DNA of 61,118 bases. Origin: Eubacterium sp. (GTDB taxonomy: Bacteria; Bacillota; Clostridia; Lachnospirales; Lachnospiraceae). The stretch's first letter is position 1. Every line of letters starts with the position of its first letter. This document shows, piece by piece, positions 53,104 through 61,118 of the stretch. The translations under genes were made by a program, and so were the position numbers. The stretch is taken from NCBI GenBank assembly GCA_017614395.1, contig JAGABX010000101.1, forward strand, positions 1-61,118, written 5' to 3'. Below the pieces are notes generated by a model. That model saw only the letters and a list, made by a program, of their open reading frames with translations. It was not told where the DNA came from and searched no databases.

Positions 53104-55440
53104 ATGAACAGCAAATTGAGAGGCGCGTTGCAGATTCTTCTGGTGCTGATCCTCATCGGAGCATTCGCATTTGTTGCGTTTGTCGGCATCGGAAAAGGGC
53201 ACAAGGGGAGCGCCGCAAACATCCGTTTAGGATTGGATCTGAAGGGCGGCGTCAGTGTGACCTATCAGGCAACCAAGGATGACCCGACATTGACCGAGAT
53301 GGAGGACACGATCTACAAGATGCAGAAACGTGTTGAGGACTACTCGACGGAGGCATCGGTCTACAAAGAGGGTGACAACCGTATCACTATCGATATTCCG
53401 GGTGTATCAAATTCCAAGGAAATCCTGGAGCAGTTGGGTAAGGCCGGCGCGCTTTATTTCGTATTGTACGATAATGTCAAAACTAAAACAGAGGGAACTG
53501 ATGAGACGGGCACCACGCCTGATGAGGGTGATGAGGTGACGTTTGACAAGGAAAATGTGGAGATGGACGGTTCGACCATCAAGGAGGCAACCGCAACCAC
53601 ACAGAGCACCAGTTCCGGAAAAACAGAGAATATTGTTCAGATCAAATTTACCGGTAAGGGTGCGAAAAAGTTCGGAGATATCACGGGTGCTCACGTAGGC
53701 GAGCGTCTTGCGATCGTCTATGACGACAAACTCGTTTCCGCACCGAACATCAAGGAAGCTATCACGGGCGGTGAGTGCGTGATCTCCGGTGGATTTGAGG
53801 ATTTCCAGGAGGCCGAGCATCTCGCATCTACACTTCGTATCGGTGCGCTTCCGTTGGAACTTGAGAATATACATGATAACGTAGTTGGCGCGACATTGGG
53901 AAGCACTGCGTTGGAGACTTCACTGTGGGCAGGCCTTATCGGTTTCATTCTTGTTGCGCTCTTTATGATCATCATGTACCGTCTGCCGGGTGTTGCCGCA
54001 TCAATCGCGTTGGCATTCTATGTGCTGATGATGCTCGTGACACTGAACGTTTTGAATGTTACACTGACTCTGCCGGGTATCGCCGGTATCATCCTCAGTG
54101 TAGGTATGGCGGTTGACGCGAACTGTATTATATTCACACGTATCCGTGAGGAGTTAGCCAAGGGACAGACTATAAATTCCGCAATTAAAAATGGTTTCAG
54201 GAACGCTCTCTCCGCGATCATTGACGGAAACATAACAACCCTGATCGCAGCTTTCGTATTATATCTGCGTGGCTCAGGAACAGTAAAGGGCTTCGCAACC
54301 ACGCTTGGAATCGGTATTATCCTCTCGATGATTACCGCGATTTTCGTAACGAGATGGCTGATGTACGCATTTGCGGGCTTCGGTACGGAGAATGTAAAAC
54401 TCTACGGTGTTCAGAAAAAACCCAAGACAATCGATTTCATCGGGCATTCCAAGATTTTCCTGATCATTTTCGCAGTGATCGTGGTAGTATGCGTCGGTGG
54501 TTCGATTTTCAATATAACCTCCAAGGATTCATTGCTGAATTACAGCCTTGATTTCGTCGGCGGTACATCAACGGCGGTTTCAATCGATAAAGACACTGAG
54601 ATTACCGATGACCTCAAGGATGAGGTTATGCAGGTTGTAAAGGATGTGACCGGATTGGACGGTGAGGTTTCATCATCGGATGATCAGGGAGTGAAAAAGA
54701 TCACAGTCCGTACAACTGTTCAAACTGAGCAGCAGGCAGGGGAGGTTCGCACCGCTCTTGCACAGAAATTCAACACTACAGAGGATCAGGTTGAGTCAGA
54801 GACAATTTCAGCGTCGGTATCTGATGAAATGAAAATGGATGCGGTGATTGCGACGATCATAGCAATTGCCTGCATGCTGTTGTATATCTGGATCCGTTTC
54901 CGTCACATTGCAACAGCGGGCGCAGCTGTATTGGCATTGTGTCATGATGTGTTAGTGATCTTTACGGTATATGTTGTGTGCAGTTCGTTCATACAGGTTG
55001 GTTCCACATTCATCGCGGTTATGCTGACGATCGTAGGTTATTCGATCAACGATACCATTGTCGTGTTTGACCGTATCCGTGAAAACCGAAACAAAGCAAA
55101 CAGTCGTGATGACCTGAAGGAAATCATAAACCGTTCGATTTCCGAAACACTGTCACGTTCGATCAGTACCTCCATAACGACATTCATAATGGTATTTATG
55201 CTGGCAATTCTCGGAGTTTCATCGGTACGCCAGTTTGCGATTCCGTTGATTGTGGGCGTGCTCGCCGGTACATATTCTTCTATCTGTGTGGCTTCGCCGT
55301 TGTGGTACCTGTTCTCCGGTCGCGGCAAGGCAACAGCGAAGAAGGCTGAGACCTATGCGAAACATGATAAAAAGGGTGTAGAAGGCGGCAGTCGGAACAG
55401 AAAACGCGACAAGGGCAAACAGACAGAAAACAATCAGTAA
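53104..55440 (+). CDS. secDF: Protein translocase subunit SecDF (fused)
   Basis: 778 residues, SecD and SecF in one chain, as in many Firmicutes. It uses the proton gradient to help Sec-exported proteins across the membrane. The SecD start LGLDLKGGVSVTYQ, an outside domain (about 60-250), six TM segments with GMAVDANCIIFTRIRE, then the SecF part with YSLDFVGGTSTAV and the second TM set with VGYSINDTIVVFDRIRENR. Both conserved Asp sites are present. The tail is basic (GGSRNRKRDKGKQTENNQ). A hairpin follows the stop. Confidence 0.95.
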   Translation: MNSKLRGALQILLVLILIGAFAFVAFVGIGKGHKGSAANIRLGLDLKGGVSVTYQATKDDPTLTEMEDTIYKMQKRVEDYSTEASVYKEGDNRITIDIPGVSNSKEILEQLGKAGALYFVLYDNVKTKTEGTDETGTTPDEGDEVTFDKENVEMDGSTIKEATATTQSTSSGKTENIVQIKFTGKGAKKFGDITGAHVGERLAIVYDDKLVSAPNIKEAITGGECVISGGFEDFQEAEHLASTLRIGALPLELENIHDNVVGATLGSTALETSLWAGLIGFILVALFMIIMYRLPGVAASIALAFYVLMMLVTLNVLNVTLTLPGIAGIILSVGMAVDANCIIFTRIREELAKGQTINSAIKNGFRNALSAIIDGNITTLIAAFVLYLRGSGTVKGFATTLGIGIILSMITAIFVTRWLMYAFAGFGTENVKLYGVQKKPKTIDFIGHSKIFLIIFAVIVVVCVGGSIFNITSKDSLLNYSLDFVGGTSTAVSIDKDTEITDDLKDEVMQVVKDVTGLDGEVSSSDDQGVKKITVRTTVQTEQQAGEVRTALAQKFNTTEDQVESETISASVSDEMKMDAVIATIIAIACMLLYIWIRFRHIATAGAAVLALCHDVLVIFTVYVVCSSFIQVGSTFIAVMLTIVGYSINDTIVVFDRIRENRNKANSRDDLKEIINRSISETLSRSISTSITTFIMVFMLAILGVSSVRQFAIPLIVGVLAGTYSSICVASPLWYLFSGRGKATAKKAETYAKHDKKGVEGGSRNRKRDKGKQTENNQ

Positions 55441-55473
55441 TCATTGTTTATTGATATTGAAAAAGTATCAGAC

Positions 55474-55502
55474 GGGTGGTGGAGTCAGTGACTTCATCAC
55501 CC
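55474..55502 (+). terminator. Hairpin after secDF
   Basis: GGGTGGTGGAGTCA (55474-55487) pairs with TGACTTCATCACCC (55489-55502) using two G-U pairs, a nearly loopless long stem. Only a short TT follows, so it may be a partial terminator or a processing stem before the next gene. Confidence 0.5.
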
Positions 55503-55530
55503 TTGTACCTATGTAGGGAAGGACTTGGTT

Positions 55531-56598
55531 ATGGCACGTGAAAGGCGCAAGGAGCGCAAACTGAAAAAACGGCTCATCAACAGAAAACCCGCCGATCGTT
55601 ACAAGTGGCTTTTGACACTGATGAACGGTACGGACTGCATACTCCGCGTGGAGGATAAATATAATATCTATCGACGTTTAGAGGATGAATTTGCCGAACT
55701 CTCCGAATTGGATGAGACCGAGGCTGACGGGTTCACCGAGATGGAGAAATGCGCTGAATTGTCTGAGGAGTGTGCACGGATCGCTGACAGTCTGGAACCC
55801 GAACTGCCGGAGGATGCGGAGGAGTATTCGCGTACCGAAATGATGACTGCAGGCAGACGCCAGGAGGAAATCAGGGAATCAGAGGGAAAGCACAGTGTTT
55901 TCCGGATAGTGTTGCTGAGCGTTCTGCTCCTTGTCATCGGATGGCTCGTTTGTCGCAAAATCCCTGTAACTCGTGCCATGCTGGGCAGTATAGAGGAGTT
56001 CGCCGGGTTTAACAGTTTTGCGATCAAGTCATACCGCGTGGCGGGAAATGAGTCCGATGGTTGGAGAAAGGCTGCAAATCTCGAAAAAAAGGTCTTGCAT
56101 ACATCTGAGATCGGAGCAAAGGTTAAATTCGGCAAAACCGAGTGGATCGTCCTGAAACACAAAAACGGAGGGACGCTGCTGATAGCTGATGAACCGATTA
56201 AGTACAGACCGTTCCACAATGCCGAGGGAGATGTGTCATGGTCAAACTGTCACCTGAGGGAGTATCTCAACGGAAAATATCTGAAGAATTATTTCTATCC
56301 CTGCGAGACCGATATCATTATGGAAACAGATGTGACAGATTCGATAGATCCGAACAGTGCGGATGACAGTCCTGTATTGAGGGACAAGGTATATATCCCT
56401 TCCGGAGAGGACATATTTGATTATGAAGATACTTTGGGATCAAAAATAAATAATCTCCGTCTCAGGGACAAGGGTGAGAATGCAGGAACAACTACCTTTG
56501 TTTCCGCGGAAGGAGATATAATTGATTACGGTTTCCCGTCAGATATGAATGGGTGCTATATCCGCCCGATGATCTGGGTAATGGCACCGACAGAATGA
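55531..56598 (+). CDS. Single-TM protein with DUF6273-like outer domain
   Basis: 355 residues from ATG 55531; GGGAAGGA lies 8 nt upstream (TTG 55525 is less likely). The N-terminus is very basic (ARERRKERKLKKRLINRKPA). An acidic helical part follows, then a TM near 123-141 (RIVLLSVLLLVIGWLVC). The outer domain (about 185-350) has KVKFGKTEWIVLKHKNGGTL and SWSNCHLREYLNGKYLKNYF, ending MNGCYIRPMIWVM, the pattern I know as DUF6273, found in surface proteins of gut Firmicutes. Function unknown. It is convergent with thiN. Confidence 0.78.
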   Translation: MARERRKERKLKKRLINRKPADRYKWLLTLMNGTDCILRVEDKYNIYRRLEDEFAELSELDETEADGFTEMEKCAELSEECARIADSLEPELPEDAEEYSRTEMMTAGRRQEEIRESEGKHSVFRIVLLSVLLLVIGWLVCRKIPVTRAMLGSIEEFAGFNSFAIKSYRVAGNESDGWRKAANLEKKVLHTSEIGAKVKFGKTEWIVLKHKNGGTLLIADEPIKYRPFHNAEGDVSWSNCHLREYLNGKYLKNYFYPCETDIIMETDVTDSIDPNSADDSPVLRDKVYIPSGEDIFDYEDTLGSKINNLRLRDKGENAGTTTFVSAEGDIIDYGFPSDMNGCYIRPMIWVMAPTE

Positions 56599-56607
56599 GG
56601 GAACAGA

Positions 56608-56640
56608 GCAACTCTCTGAGCATTGTATACAGTGAGTTGC
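56608..56640. terminator. Hairpin between convergent genes (DUF6273-like and thiN)
   Basis: GCAACTCTCTG (56608-56618) pairs with CAGTGAGTTGC (56630-56640) over 11 positions with one mismatch and an 11-nt loop. No strong T-tract. Confidence 0.5.
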
Positions 56641-56656
56641 ATTCTCAGCGGATGTT

Positions 56657-57289
56657 TTAAACCAAATGCCACATGACAGCGATAGAGCCTTTTGTACATG
56701 AAACAACGACTCGCTTGCCGGTAAACTCGTTGCTGACTCCCGTGGGGAGATGGTTATACCAGTCCTCGCCGGTGACCTCATATTTCAGACCTGAGATAGT
56801 AACGTTGTGGCAATGCCTGTCGAGGGCGAATACCGAGCAGAGATTTCCGGCGACATTGAACTCGGAATCCTTGCCCAGCACTATACTGCCGTTATTTACA
56901 ACACGAATAGCATAATCATCACAATAAAGGGTGCCTGAGGCGCCTTTTTTTGATAAAAAGGTCAGCAGCTGGATGTTTGCGAGTGTATGGTCGAGACGGC
57001 CTCCTAATCCTCCGAAAATGATAAACTCAGTATAGCCTTTTTCCAATCCTGTTTTCGCTGCAAGCATCATATCCGTGTCGTCCTTGTCACGGGGATATCG
57101 CAATGAATCATACGGAAGATCCTGGGAAACCACCGAATCGAAGTCACCTAACACTATATCCGCCCGCAGACCTATCTCCTCGAGATAGTCGAAACCACCG
57201 TCGGCAGCGATCACGAGATCCTTTGGATTCAGGGATATCGGCCTTTTGCAACGGTCGCCTGCGCCGAATATATAACATATTCTGTCCAT
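56657..57289 (-). CDS. thiN: Thiamine pyrophosphokinase
   Basis: 210 residues. The enzyme transfers pyrophosphate from ATP to thiamine to give the active cofactor. The family signature is clear: LVIAADGGFDYLEEIGLRAD, VLGDFDSV (metal/ATP), PRDKDDTDMMLAAKTGLEKG and FGGLGGRLDHTLANIQLL. The C-terminal beta domain has the GTVVSCTKGS-type segment as RVVVSCTKGSIAVMW. The start MDRICYIFGAG is the family's usual first strand. In Firmicutes thiN often follows rpe/rsgA; those genes are not here. Confidence 0.94.
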   Translation of the reverse strand: MDRICYIFGAGDRCKRPISLNPKDLVIAADGGFDYLEEIGLRADIVLGDFDSVVSQDLPYDSLRYPRDKDDTDMMLAAKTGLEKGYTEFIIFGGLGGRLDHTLANIQLLTFLSKKGASGTLYCDDYAIRVVNNGSIVLGKDSEFNVAGNLCSVFALDRHCHNVTISGLKYEVTGEDWYNHLPTGVSNEFTGKRVVVSCTKGSIAVMWHLV

Positions 57290-57362
57290 AATAAAAAACC
57301 TCTGAAAAACTCCTCTAAACGTGAATGTTTATCTGACCGGGATCCGTTCGGAGCCGATAGAT

Positions 57363-58220
57363 TTATTTGATTGTTTCTATTGCTTTGTCTATTGCATCTA
57401 ATACAGTGGCGTTGTCATAATCCTCGATTTTTCCGGAATCTACTGCTGTCGTAAATTGAGGATCGATAGGAAGTTTAGCCAAAACAGGCAGGTCGTATTC
57501 CGCTGCAACTGTATCTATATCACTCTCTCCGAACAGATGGATCTGTTTTCCGCAATCAGGACATGCTATGTAAGACATATTCTCAACGAGTCCTAACACC
57601 GGAATATTCATCAGACCGGCCATTTTTATTGCTTTTCCGACGATCATGGAAACGAGATCCTGCGGGGTTGTCACAACGACTAATCCATCCAACGGTATGC
57701 TCTGGAATACTGTCAGCGCCACATCACCGGTTCCGGGTGGCATGTCAACTAACAGATAGTCAATGTCCTTCCACAGAACTTCTGTGTAGAACTGCCTGAC
57801 TGTTCCGCCGATGAGCGCGCCGCGCCAAACAACGGGATCGCTTGGATTGTCCAAAAGCAGGTTGATGGACATTATTTCAATTCCTTTTTCCGACGAAACG
57901 GGGAATATGGTTGTTTCGTCTCCCATAGCCCGTTCATTATCCAAACCGAAGGCTTTCGGAATGGATGGGCCGGTGATGTCGGCATCGAGAATTCCTACAC
58001 GGTGTCCGAGTGAGTTGAGCCTCACGGCGAGCAGTTCGGTGACGGCTGATTTTCCGACGCCGCCCTTGCCGGAGAGAATGCCTATAACATTTTTTATGCT
58101 GCTGCCCTCGTGCGGTGTAGCAATGAGGTCTGCAGGATTTGTCCGACCGGAACAGCTGGCACCGCAGGACGAGCAGTCGTGGGTGCAGTTTTCCGGTGTC
58201 TGATTTTCAGTATCGCTCAT
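57363..58220 (-). CDS. Mrp/NBP35-family Fe-S carrier ATPase
   Basis: 285 residues. This family (ApbC/Mrp) carries Fe-S clusters to target proteins. An N-terminal Cys cluster (NCTHDCSSCGASC) precedes the deviant Walker A GILSGKGGVGKSAVTELLAV. The switch regions LDADITGPSIPKAFG and VDMPPGTGDVALTVFQ follow. A C-terminal CPDC (IACPDCGKQIHLFG) supplies the shared-cluster cysteines. The gene has its own promoter, divergent from hprK. Together with the suf operon it gives this window a full Fe-S build and carry set. Confidence 0.94.
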   Translation of the reverse strand: MSDTENQTPENCTHDCSSCGASCSGRTNPADLIATPHEGSSIKNVIGILSGKGGVGKSAVTELLAVRLNSLGHRVGILDADITGPSIPKAFGLDNERAMGDETTIFPVSSEKGIEIMSINLLLDNPSDPVVWRGALIGGTVRQFYTEVLWKDIDYLLVDMPPGTGDVALTVFQSIPLDGLVVVTTPQDLVSMIVGKAIKMAGLMNIPVLGLVENMSYIACPDCGKQIHLFGESDIDTVAAEYDLPVLAKLPIDPQFTTAVDSGKIEDYDNATVLDAIDKAIETIK

Positions 58221-58310
58221 TTGTTTTTTTTCCTTTCTTTTTATCAGAACAGGGCATATTTACGGCCACGCCCCATCTGTATGTATCCTTAGGTTTTGCC
58301 AACGTCATAT

Positions 58311-58339
58311 ACTATACATGAATCACGCGGTTTTGTCAA
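58311..58339 (-). promoter_or_regulatory. Predicted promoter of the Mrp-family gene
   Basis: On the minus strand a perfect TTGACA (58339-58334) and TATAGT (58316-58311) are 17 nt apart, about 85 nt before the start codon. Confidence 0.7.
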
Positions 58340-58409
58340 ATAAGTTCCGTGGGCGGATTTAATCTGTCAGAATATGGTTAGAATGGTCAGAATGTTGGCG
58401 AAAATCTCC

Positions 58410-58438
58410 TTGCCGTTTATTGTTTGTTGTGATATACT
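58410..58438 (+). promoter_or_regulatory. Predicted promoter of hprK, with short AGAATG repeats upstream
   Basis: TTGCCG (58410-58415) and TATACT (58433-58438) with 17 nt spacing. Just upstream, GTCAGAATA, GTTAGAATG and GTCAGAATG recur at about 58366-58394, a possible binding array. Confidence 0.5.
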
Positions 58439-58475
58439 GATATAAGTTATGTGAGTTTCGAGGGGGATATACGAG

Positions 58476-59414
58476 ATGGATACCGTTTCTATTAAAAAGT
58501 TTGTTGATCATATGGAGTTGAAGGTTCTGACATGTGAGGACCGGCTGGAGGATGTCAAGATCACATTATCGGACATAAACCGGCCTGCGTTACAGCTGGC
58601 AGGCTTTTTCGATTATTTTGATCACCACCGTGTACAGATCATCGGACAGGTTGAGTTCACGTTCATGGAAAAACAGGGCATAGAGAAGAGTACCCAGATG
58701 ATGGAACAGATCATGTCGTACAAAGTTCCGTGCATTGTTTTTTGCAGGGCTATACCGGTGGCACAGGAGTTTTTAGATCTTTCCGAACGTTTTGGAGTTC
58801 CGATTCTGTCCACGCCGAAGGAAACATCTACTTTTTCTGCCGAAGTTACCAGATGGCTGCATGTGGAATTGGCACCGATGATCAGTATTCATGGTGTACT
58901 GGTTGACATTTTCGGTGAGGGAGTCCTGCTCACCGGGGAGAGCGGAATAGGAAAATCCGAGGTGGCGCTGGAACTGATACACAGGGGACACCGCCTCGTG
59001 ACGGACGATGTGGTGGAGATACGCAAGGTCAGTGATGAAACGCTCATCGGGCAGGCGCCGGATATCACTCGTCATTTTATAGAACTTCGAGGCATAGGGA
59101 TCATCGATGCCAAAACATTATTCGGAGTGGAGAGTGTGAAGGACACCATGACCATAGACCTCGTTCTGCAATTGGAGGAGTGGAACAAGGAGAGAGAATA
59201 CGACCGTATGGGGCTCAATGATGATTATATCGAGTATCTGGGAAACAAAGTACCCATCCATTATATCCCCATTCGGCCCGGACGTAACGGAGCTATCATC
59301 TGCGAGTCGGCTGCCGTGAATTTCCGTCAGAAAAAGATGGGCTACAATGCTGCGGCTGAATTGTATCGCCGCCTGTCAAATAACATGGGATCTTCATTTA
59401 TTGGAAATGAGTAA
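58476..59414 (+). CDS. hprK: HPr kinase/phosphorylase
   Basis: 312 residues, normal length. It phosphorylates HPr on Ser46 (and removes the group), the main sensor of carbon catabolite repression in Firmicutes. The N-terminal half has the usual LAGFFDYFDHHRVQIIGQVE. The C-terminal half has Walker A LLTGESGIGKSEVALELIHRG, then HRLVTDDVVEI and the HprK-specific ELRGIGIIDAKTLFG with NRxxxx replaced by SVKDTMTIDLVLQLE. It is followed by a ROK glucokinase, fitting a carbon-control role. Confidence 0.95.
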   Translation: MDTVSIKKFVDHMELKVLTCEDRLEDVKITLSDINRPALQLAGFFDYFDHHRVQIIGQVEFTFMEKQGIEKSTQMMEQIMSYKVPCIVFCRAIPVAQEFLDLSERFGVPILSTPKETSTFSAEVTRWLHVELAPMISIHGVLVDIFGEGVLLTGESGIGKSEVALELIHRGHRLVTDDVVEIRKVSDETLIGQAPDITRHFIELRGIGIIDAKTLFGVESVKDTMTIDLVLQLEEWNKEREYDRMGLNDDYIEYLGNKVPIHYIPIRPGRNGAIICESAAVNFRQKKMGYNAAAELYRRLSNNMGSSFIGNE

Positions 59415-59488
59415 AAAACTGCATTTTAGGAGCAGGAACCGTTCGGGTTCAGTCAGATAAATATTCATGTTTGTAGGAGGATAATAAT

Positions 59489-60424
59489 ATGGCTAATTTT
59501 TATGTCGGCGTTGATGTCGGTGGCACGACCGTAAAGATGGGACTTTTTTCCGAGGAGGGAGAACTCCTTGAAAAATGGGAGATTCCCACACGTACAGAGG
59601 AATCCGGGGTGAATATCCTTCCGGACATAGTCAAGAGCATCGAGTCAAAAAGACAGGAGAAGGGCGGTCATATCAGCGGTATCGGAATGGGCGTGCCGGG
59701 TCCGGTCACTGACGACGGGGTTGTGCTGAAATGCGCCAATCTCGGCTGGGGCGTGGTGTCCGCTAAAAATGAAGTATCCTCCCTCACCGGAGTGGGAAAT
59801 GTTGCGATAGCCAATGATGCCAATATCGCAGCTCTCGGAGAGATGTGGAAGGGCGGCGGTCGCGGATTTAATTCCATAGTTATGGTAACCCTGGGAACGG
59901 GCGTCGGAGGAGGAATCATCATTCGCGGCAAAATCCTGACCGGTTCCATGGGCGCCGGCGGAGAGATTGGCCATTTGAAGGTAAACCCGCAGGAAACGGA
60001 ATCGTGCAACTGCGGTGGCAAGGGATGTCTGGAGCAGTACACCTCCGCGACCGGAATCGTGAGGATTGCTAAAAAGCATTTGCATCCGGGCGGCGCGAAA
60101 TTAGAGGATAGTTGTTTGGCCGGAGTAGAGATAACTGCAAAGGCAATCTTTGACGGAGCAAAATCAGGTGACACCTACTGTGAGGAGGTCGTAGAGGAGT
60201 TTGGCCGGTATCTCGGTTACGGATTGGCGAATGTCGCTCAGGTAGTTGATCCGGAGGCGTTTGTTATCGGAGGTGGCGTTTCACGCGCCGGAGAGATAAT
60301 TCTCGACGTAACAAAAAGGTATTATAACGATCACGTGATGTTTGCGCTGCAAAACAAGGAGTTCCGTCTCGCTGAACTTGGAAATGACGCCGGAATTTAC
60401 GGTGCCGTAAAGATGGTAATATAG
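59489..60424 (+). CDS. glcK: ROK-family glucokinase
   Basis: 311 residues. It phosphorylates glucose on C6. The phosphate loop GVDVGGTTVKMGLFSEEG starts the protein, the catalytic Asp is in IANDANIAALGE, and GTGVGGGIIIRGKI is a second glycine loop. EIGHLKV and the ROK zinc motif CNCGGKGCLEQY follow, with H in GEIGH as fourth ligand. VIGGGVSRAGE is the adenosine loop. GGAGG precedes the ATG. It lies 74 nt after hprK and 46 nt before murB. Confidence 0.95.
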   Translation: MANFYVGVDVGGTTVKMGLFSEEGELLEKWEIPTRTEESGVNILPDIVKSIESKRQEKGGHISGIGMGVPGPVTDDGVVLKCANLGWGVVSAKNEVSSLTGVGNVAIANDANIAALGEMWKGGGRGFNSIVMVTLGTGVGGGIIIRGKILTGSMGAGGEIGHLKVNPQETESCNCGGKGCLEQYTSATGIVRIAKKHLHPGGAKLEDSCLAGVEITAKAIFDGAKSGDTYCEEVVEEFGRYLGYGLANVAQVVDPEAFVIGGGVSRAGEIILDVTKRYYNDHVMFALQNKEFRLAELGNDAGIYGAVKMVI

Positions 60425-60470
60425 CATTTGGACTCATACCGGAAGTAATAGAACAAGAGGGATAAAAATT

Positions 60471-61118
60471 ATGATAACACGTGAACAGGAGCTTATGAGC
60501 CGGCATACAACCTTCGGGGTAGGCGGTCCGGCACGCTACTATCTGATACCGGAGAACACCGGTGAGGTGCGCGCCGCAATAGATTTTGCTGATGCGAGAC
60601 AGCTTCCCTATATGGTTGTCGGCGGAGGGAGCAACCTGTTGTTCACCGATCGTGAATATCATGGTGTCGTGATTGAGATCGGCAAGGCTTTTTCCGATAT
60701 GTCGGTTCACATGAACCATATAGTCACGGTTAAATCCGGTATACGGCTGCGCACTATGGCTACCAGACTCATGCGAATGGGGCTGCAGGGTTTTGAGTTT
60801 GCGTCCGGAATACCGGGTACCATCGGCGGCGCGATCACTATGAATGCCGGCGCGTACGGAGGAGAGATCAAGGATTTTCTCAGAGAGGTCACGATTATGA
60901 ACAGCAAGGGTGAGTTAGAAACGATAGCGGCGGAGGATCTCCATCTGTCATATCGCCACTCGGATCTTCAGGATACAAACAGTATAGTCCTGTCCGGTAC
61001 TTTTGAGTTTGAACCGGGAAATCGAGATGAGATACAGGCAAAAATGCTGGAGTTGAATGAACGCCGGCGTGAAAAACAGCCACTGGAATTTAAATCGGCC
61101 GGTTCCACGTTCAAAAGA
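60471..61118 (+). CDS. murB: UDP-N-acetylenolpyruvoylglucosamine reductase MurB (cut by window edge)
   Basis: 216 codons are open to the window end. MurB reduces UDP-GlcNAc-enolpyruvate to UDP-MurNAc in peptidoglycan synthesis using FAD and NADPH. The start MITREQELMSRHTTFGVGGP has the HTTFGVGG hallmark. The FAD-binding VVGGGSNLLFTDREYHGVVI and GFEFASGIPGTIGGAITMNA follow, then the type-II-like SYRHSDLQDTNSIVLSGTFE and the beginning of FKSAGSTFK. In MurB the S of GSxFKNP is the proton donor; the window ends inside this motif. GAACAAGAGGGATAA gives the ribosome binding site. Confidence 0.95.
   Translation, partial: MITREQELMSRHTTFGVGGPARYYLIPENTGEVRAAIDFADARQLPYMVVGGGSNLLFTDREYHGVVIEIGKAFSDMSVHMNHIVTVKSGIRLRTMATRLMRMGLQGFEFASGIPGTIGGAITMNAGAYGGEIKDFLREVTIMNSKGELETIAAEDLHLSYRHSDLQDTNSIVLSGTFEFEPGNRDEIQAKMLELNERRREKQPLEFKSAGSTFKR

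Noticed and set aside
1-61118. CRISPR array, prophage or insertion sequence
   Set aside because: No regularly spaced repeats, transposase, integrase or phage structural genes were seen; the genes are chromosomal housekeeping or surface functions.

Overview
The window looks like chromosomal core DNA of a low- to mid-GC Firmicute of the Lachnospiraceae type (Butyrivibrio/Roseburia relatives). The reasons are vegetative promoters close to TTGACA-17-TATAAT, a CIRCE box at clpB, a sufCBDSU operon, a reverse-order rubrerythrin, HPr kinase next to a ROK glucokinase and murB, and several large secreted proteins with Big_2-like domains and lysine-rich tails. I see no insertion sequence, prophage or CRISPR array. 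Both ends cut genes: lon at the left, murB at the right.

Layout. 1-5.5 kb (minus): glmM-tig-clpP-clpX-lon, a protein quality control operon led by a cell-wall precursor gene. 5.7-6.9 kb (minus): an exported protein, divergent from 7.2-11.5 kb (plus): recJ-like exonuclease, glycosyltransferase, purA. 11.5-18.7 kb (plus): four tightly spaced genes of unknown function directly behind purA. They encode a giant beta-sandwich/helical protein, an Hsp70/actin-like putative ATPase, a helical TPR-like protein and a two-TM coiled-coil protein. This is my main candidate for an undescribed system. 18.8-30.5 kb: PHP phosphoesterase, HD-GYP phosphodiesterase (minus), secreted NlpC/P60 protein, aminotransferase, pta, acyltransferase, metF, an amino-acid-permease/histidine-kinase/receiver fusion and a small membrane protein. 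A tRNA-Trp gene (minus) follows.

30.9-37.3 kb (plus): a secreted protein with two cystatin-like QVVAG repeats, a zinc-ribbon membrane protein, then diguanylate cyclase / sugar-type binding lipoprotein / diguanylate cyclase. No transporter permease accompanies the binding protein, so a sensing role is likely. clpB (minus, CIRCE-controlled) separates this from 40.2-46.3 kb, which holds a 1538-residue secreted protein and a VanW-family protein. 46.5-52.2 kb is the Fe-S assembly operon sufC-sufB-sufD-sufS-sufU plus a membrane protein. 52.3-61.1 kb holds rubrerythrin (minus), secDF, a DUF6273-type membrane protein, thiN and an Mrp/NBP35 ATPase (both minus), then hprK, glucokinase and murB.

Starts were chosen from ribosome binding sites and family N-termini; several differ from the longest open frame. 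Promoters, operators and terminators come from reading the sequence by eye and are predictions. DUF numbers and family names are from memory; no search was run.
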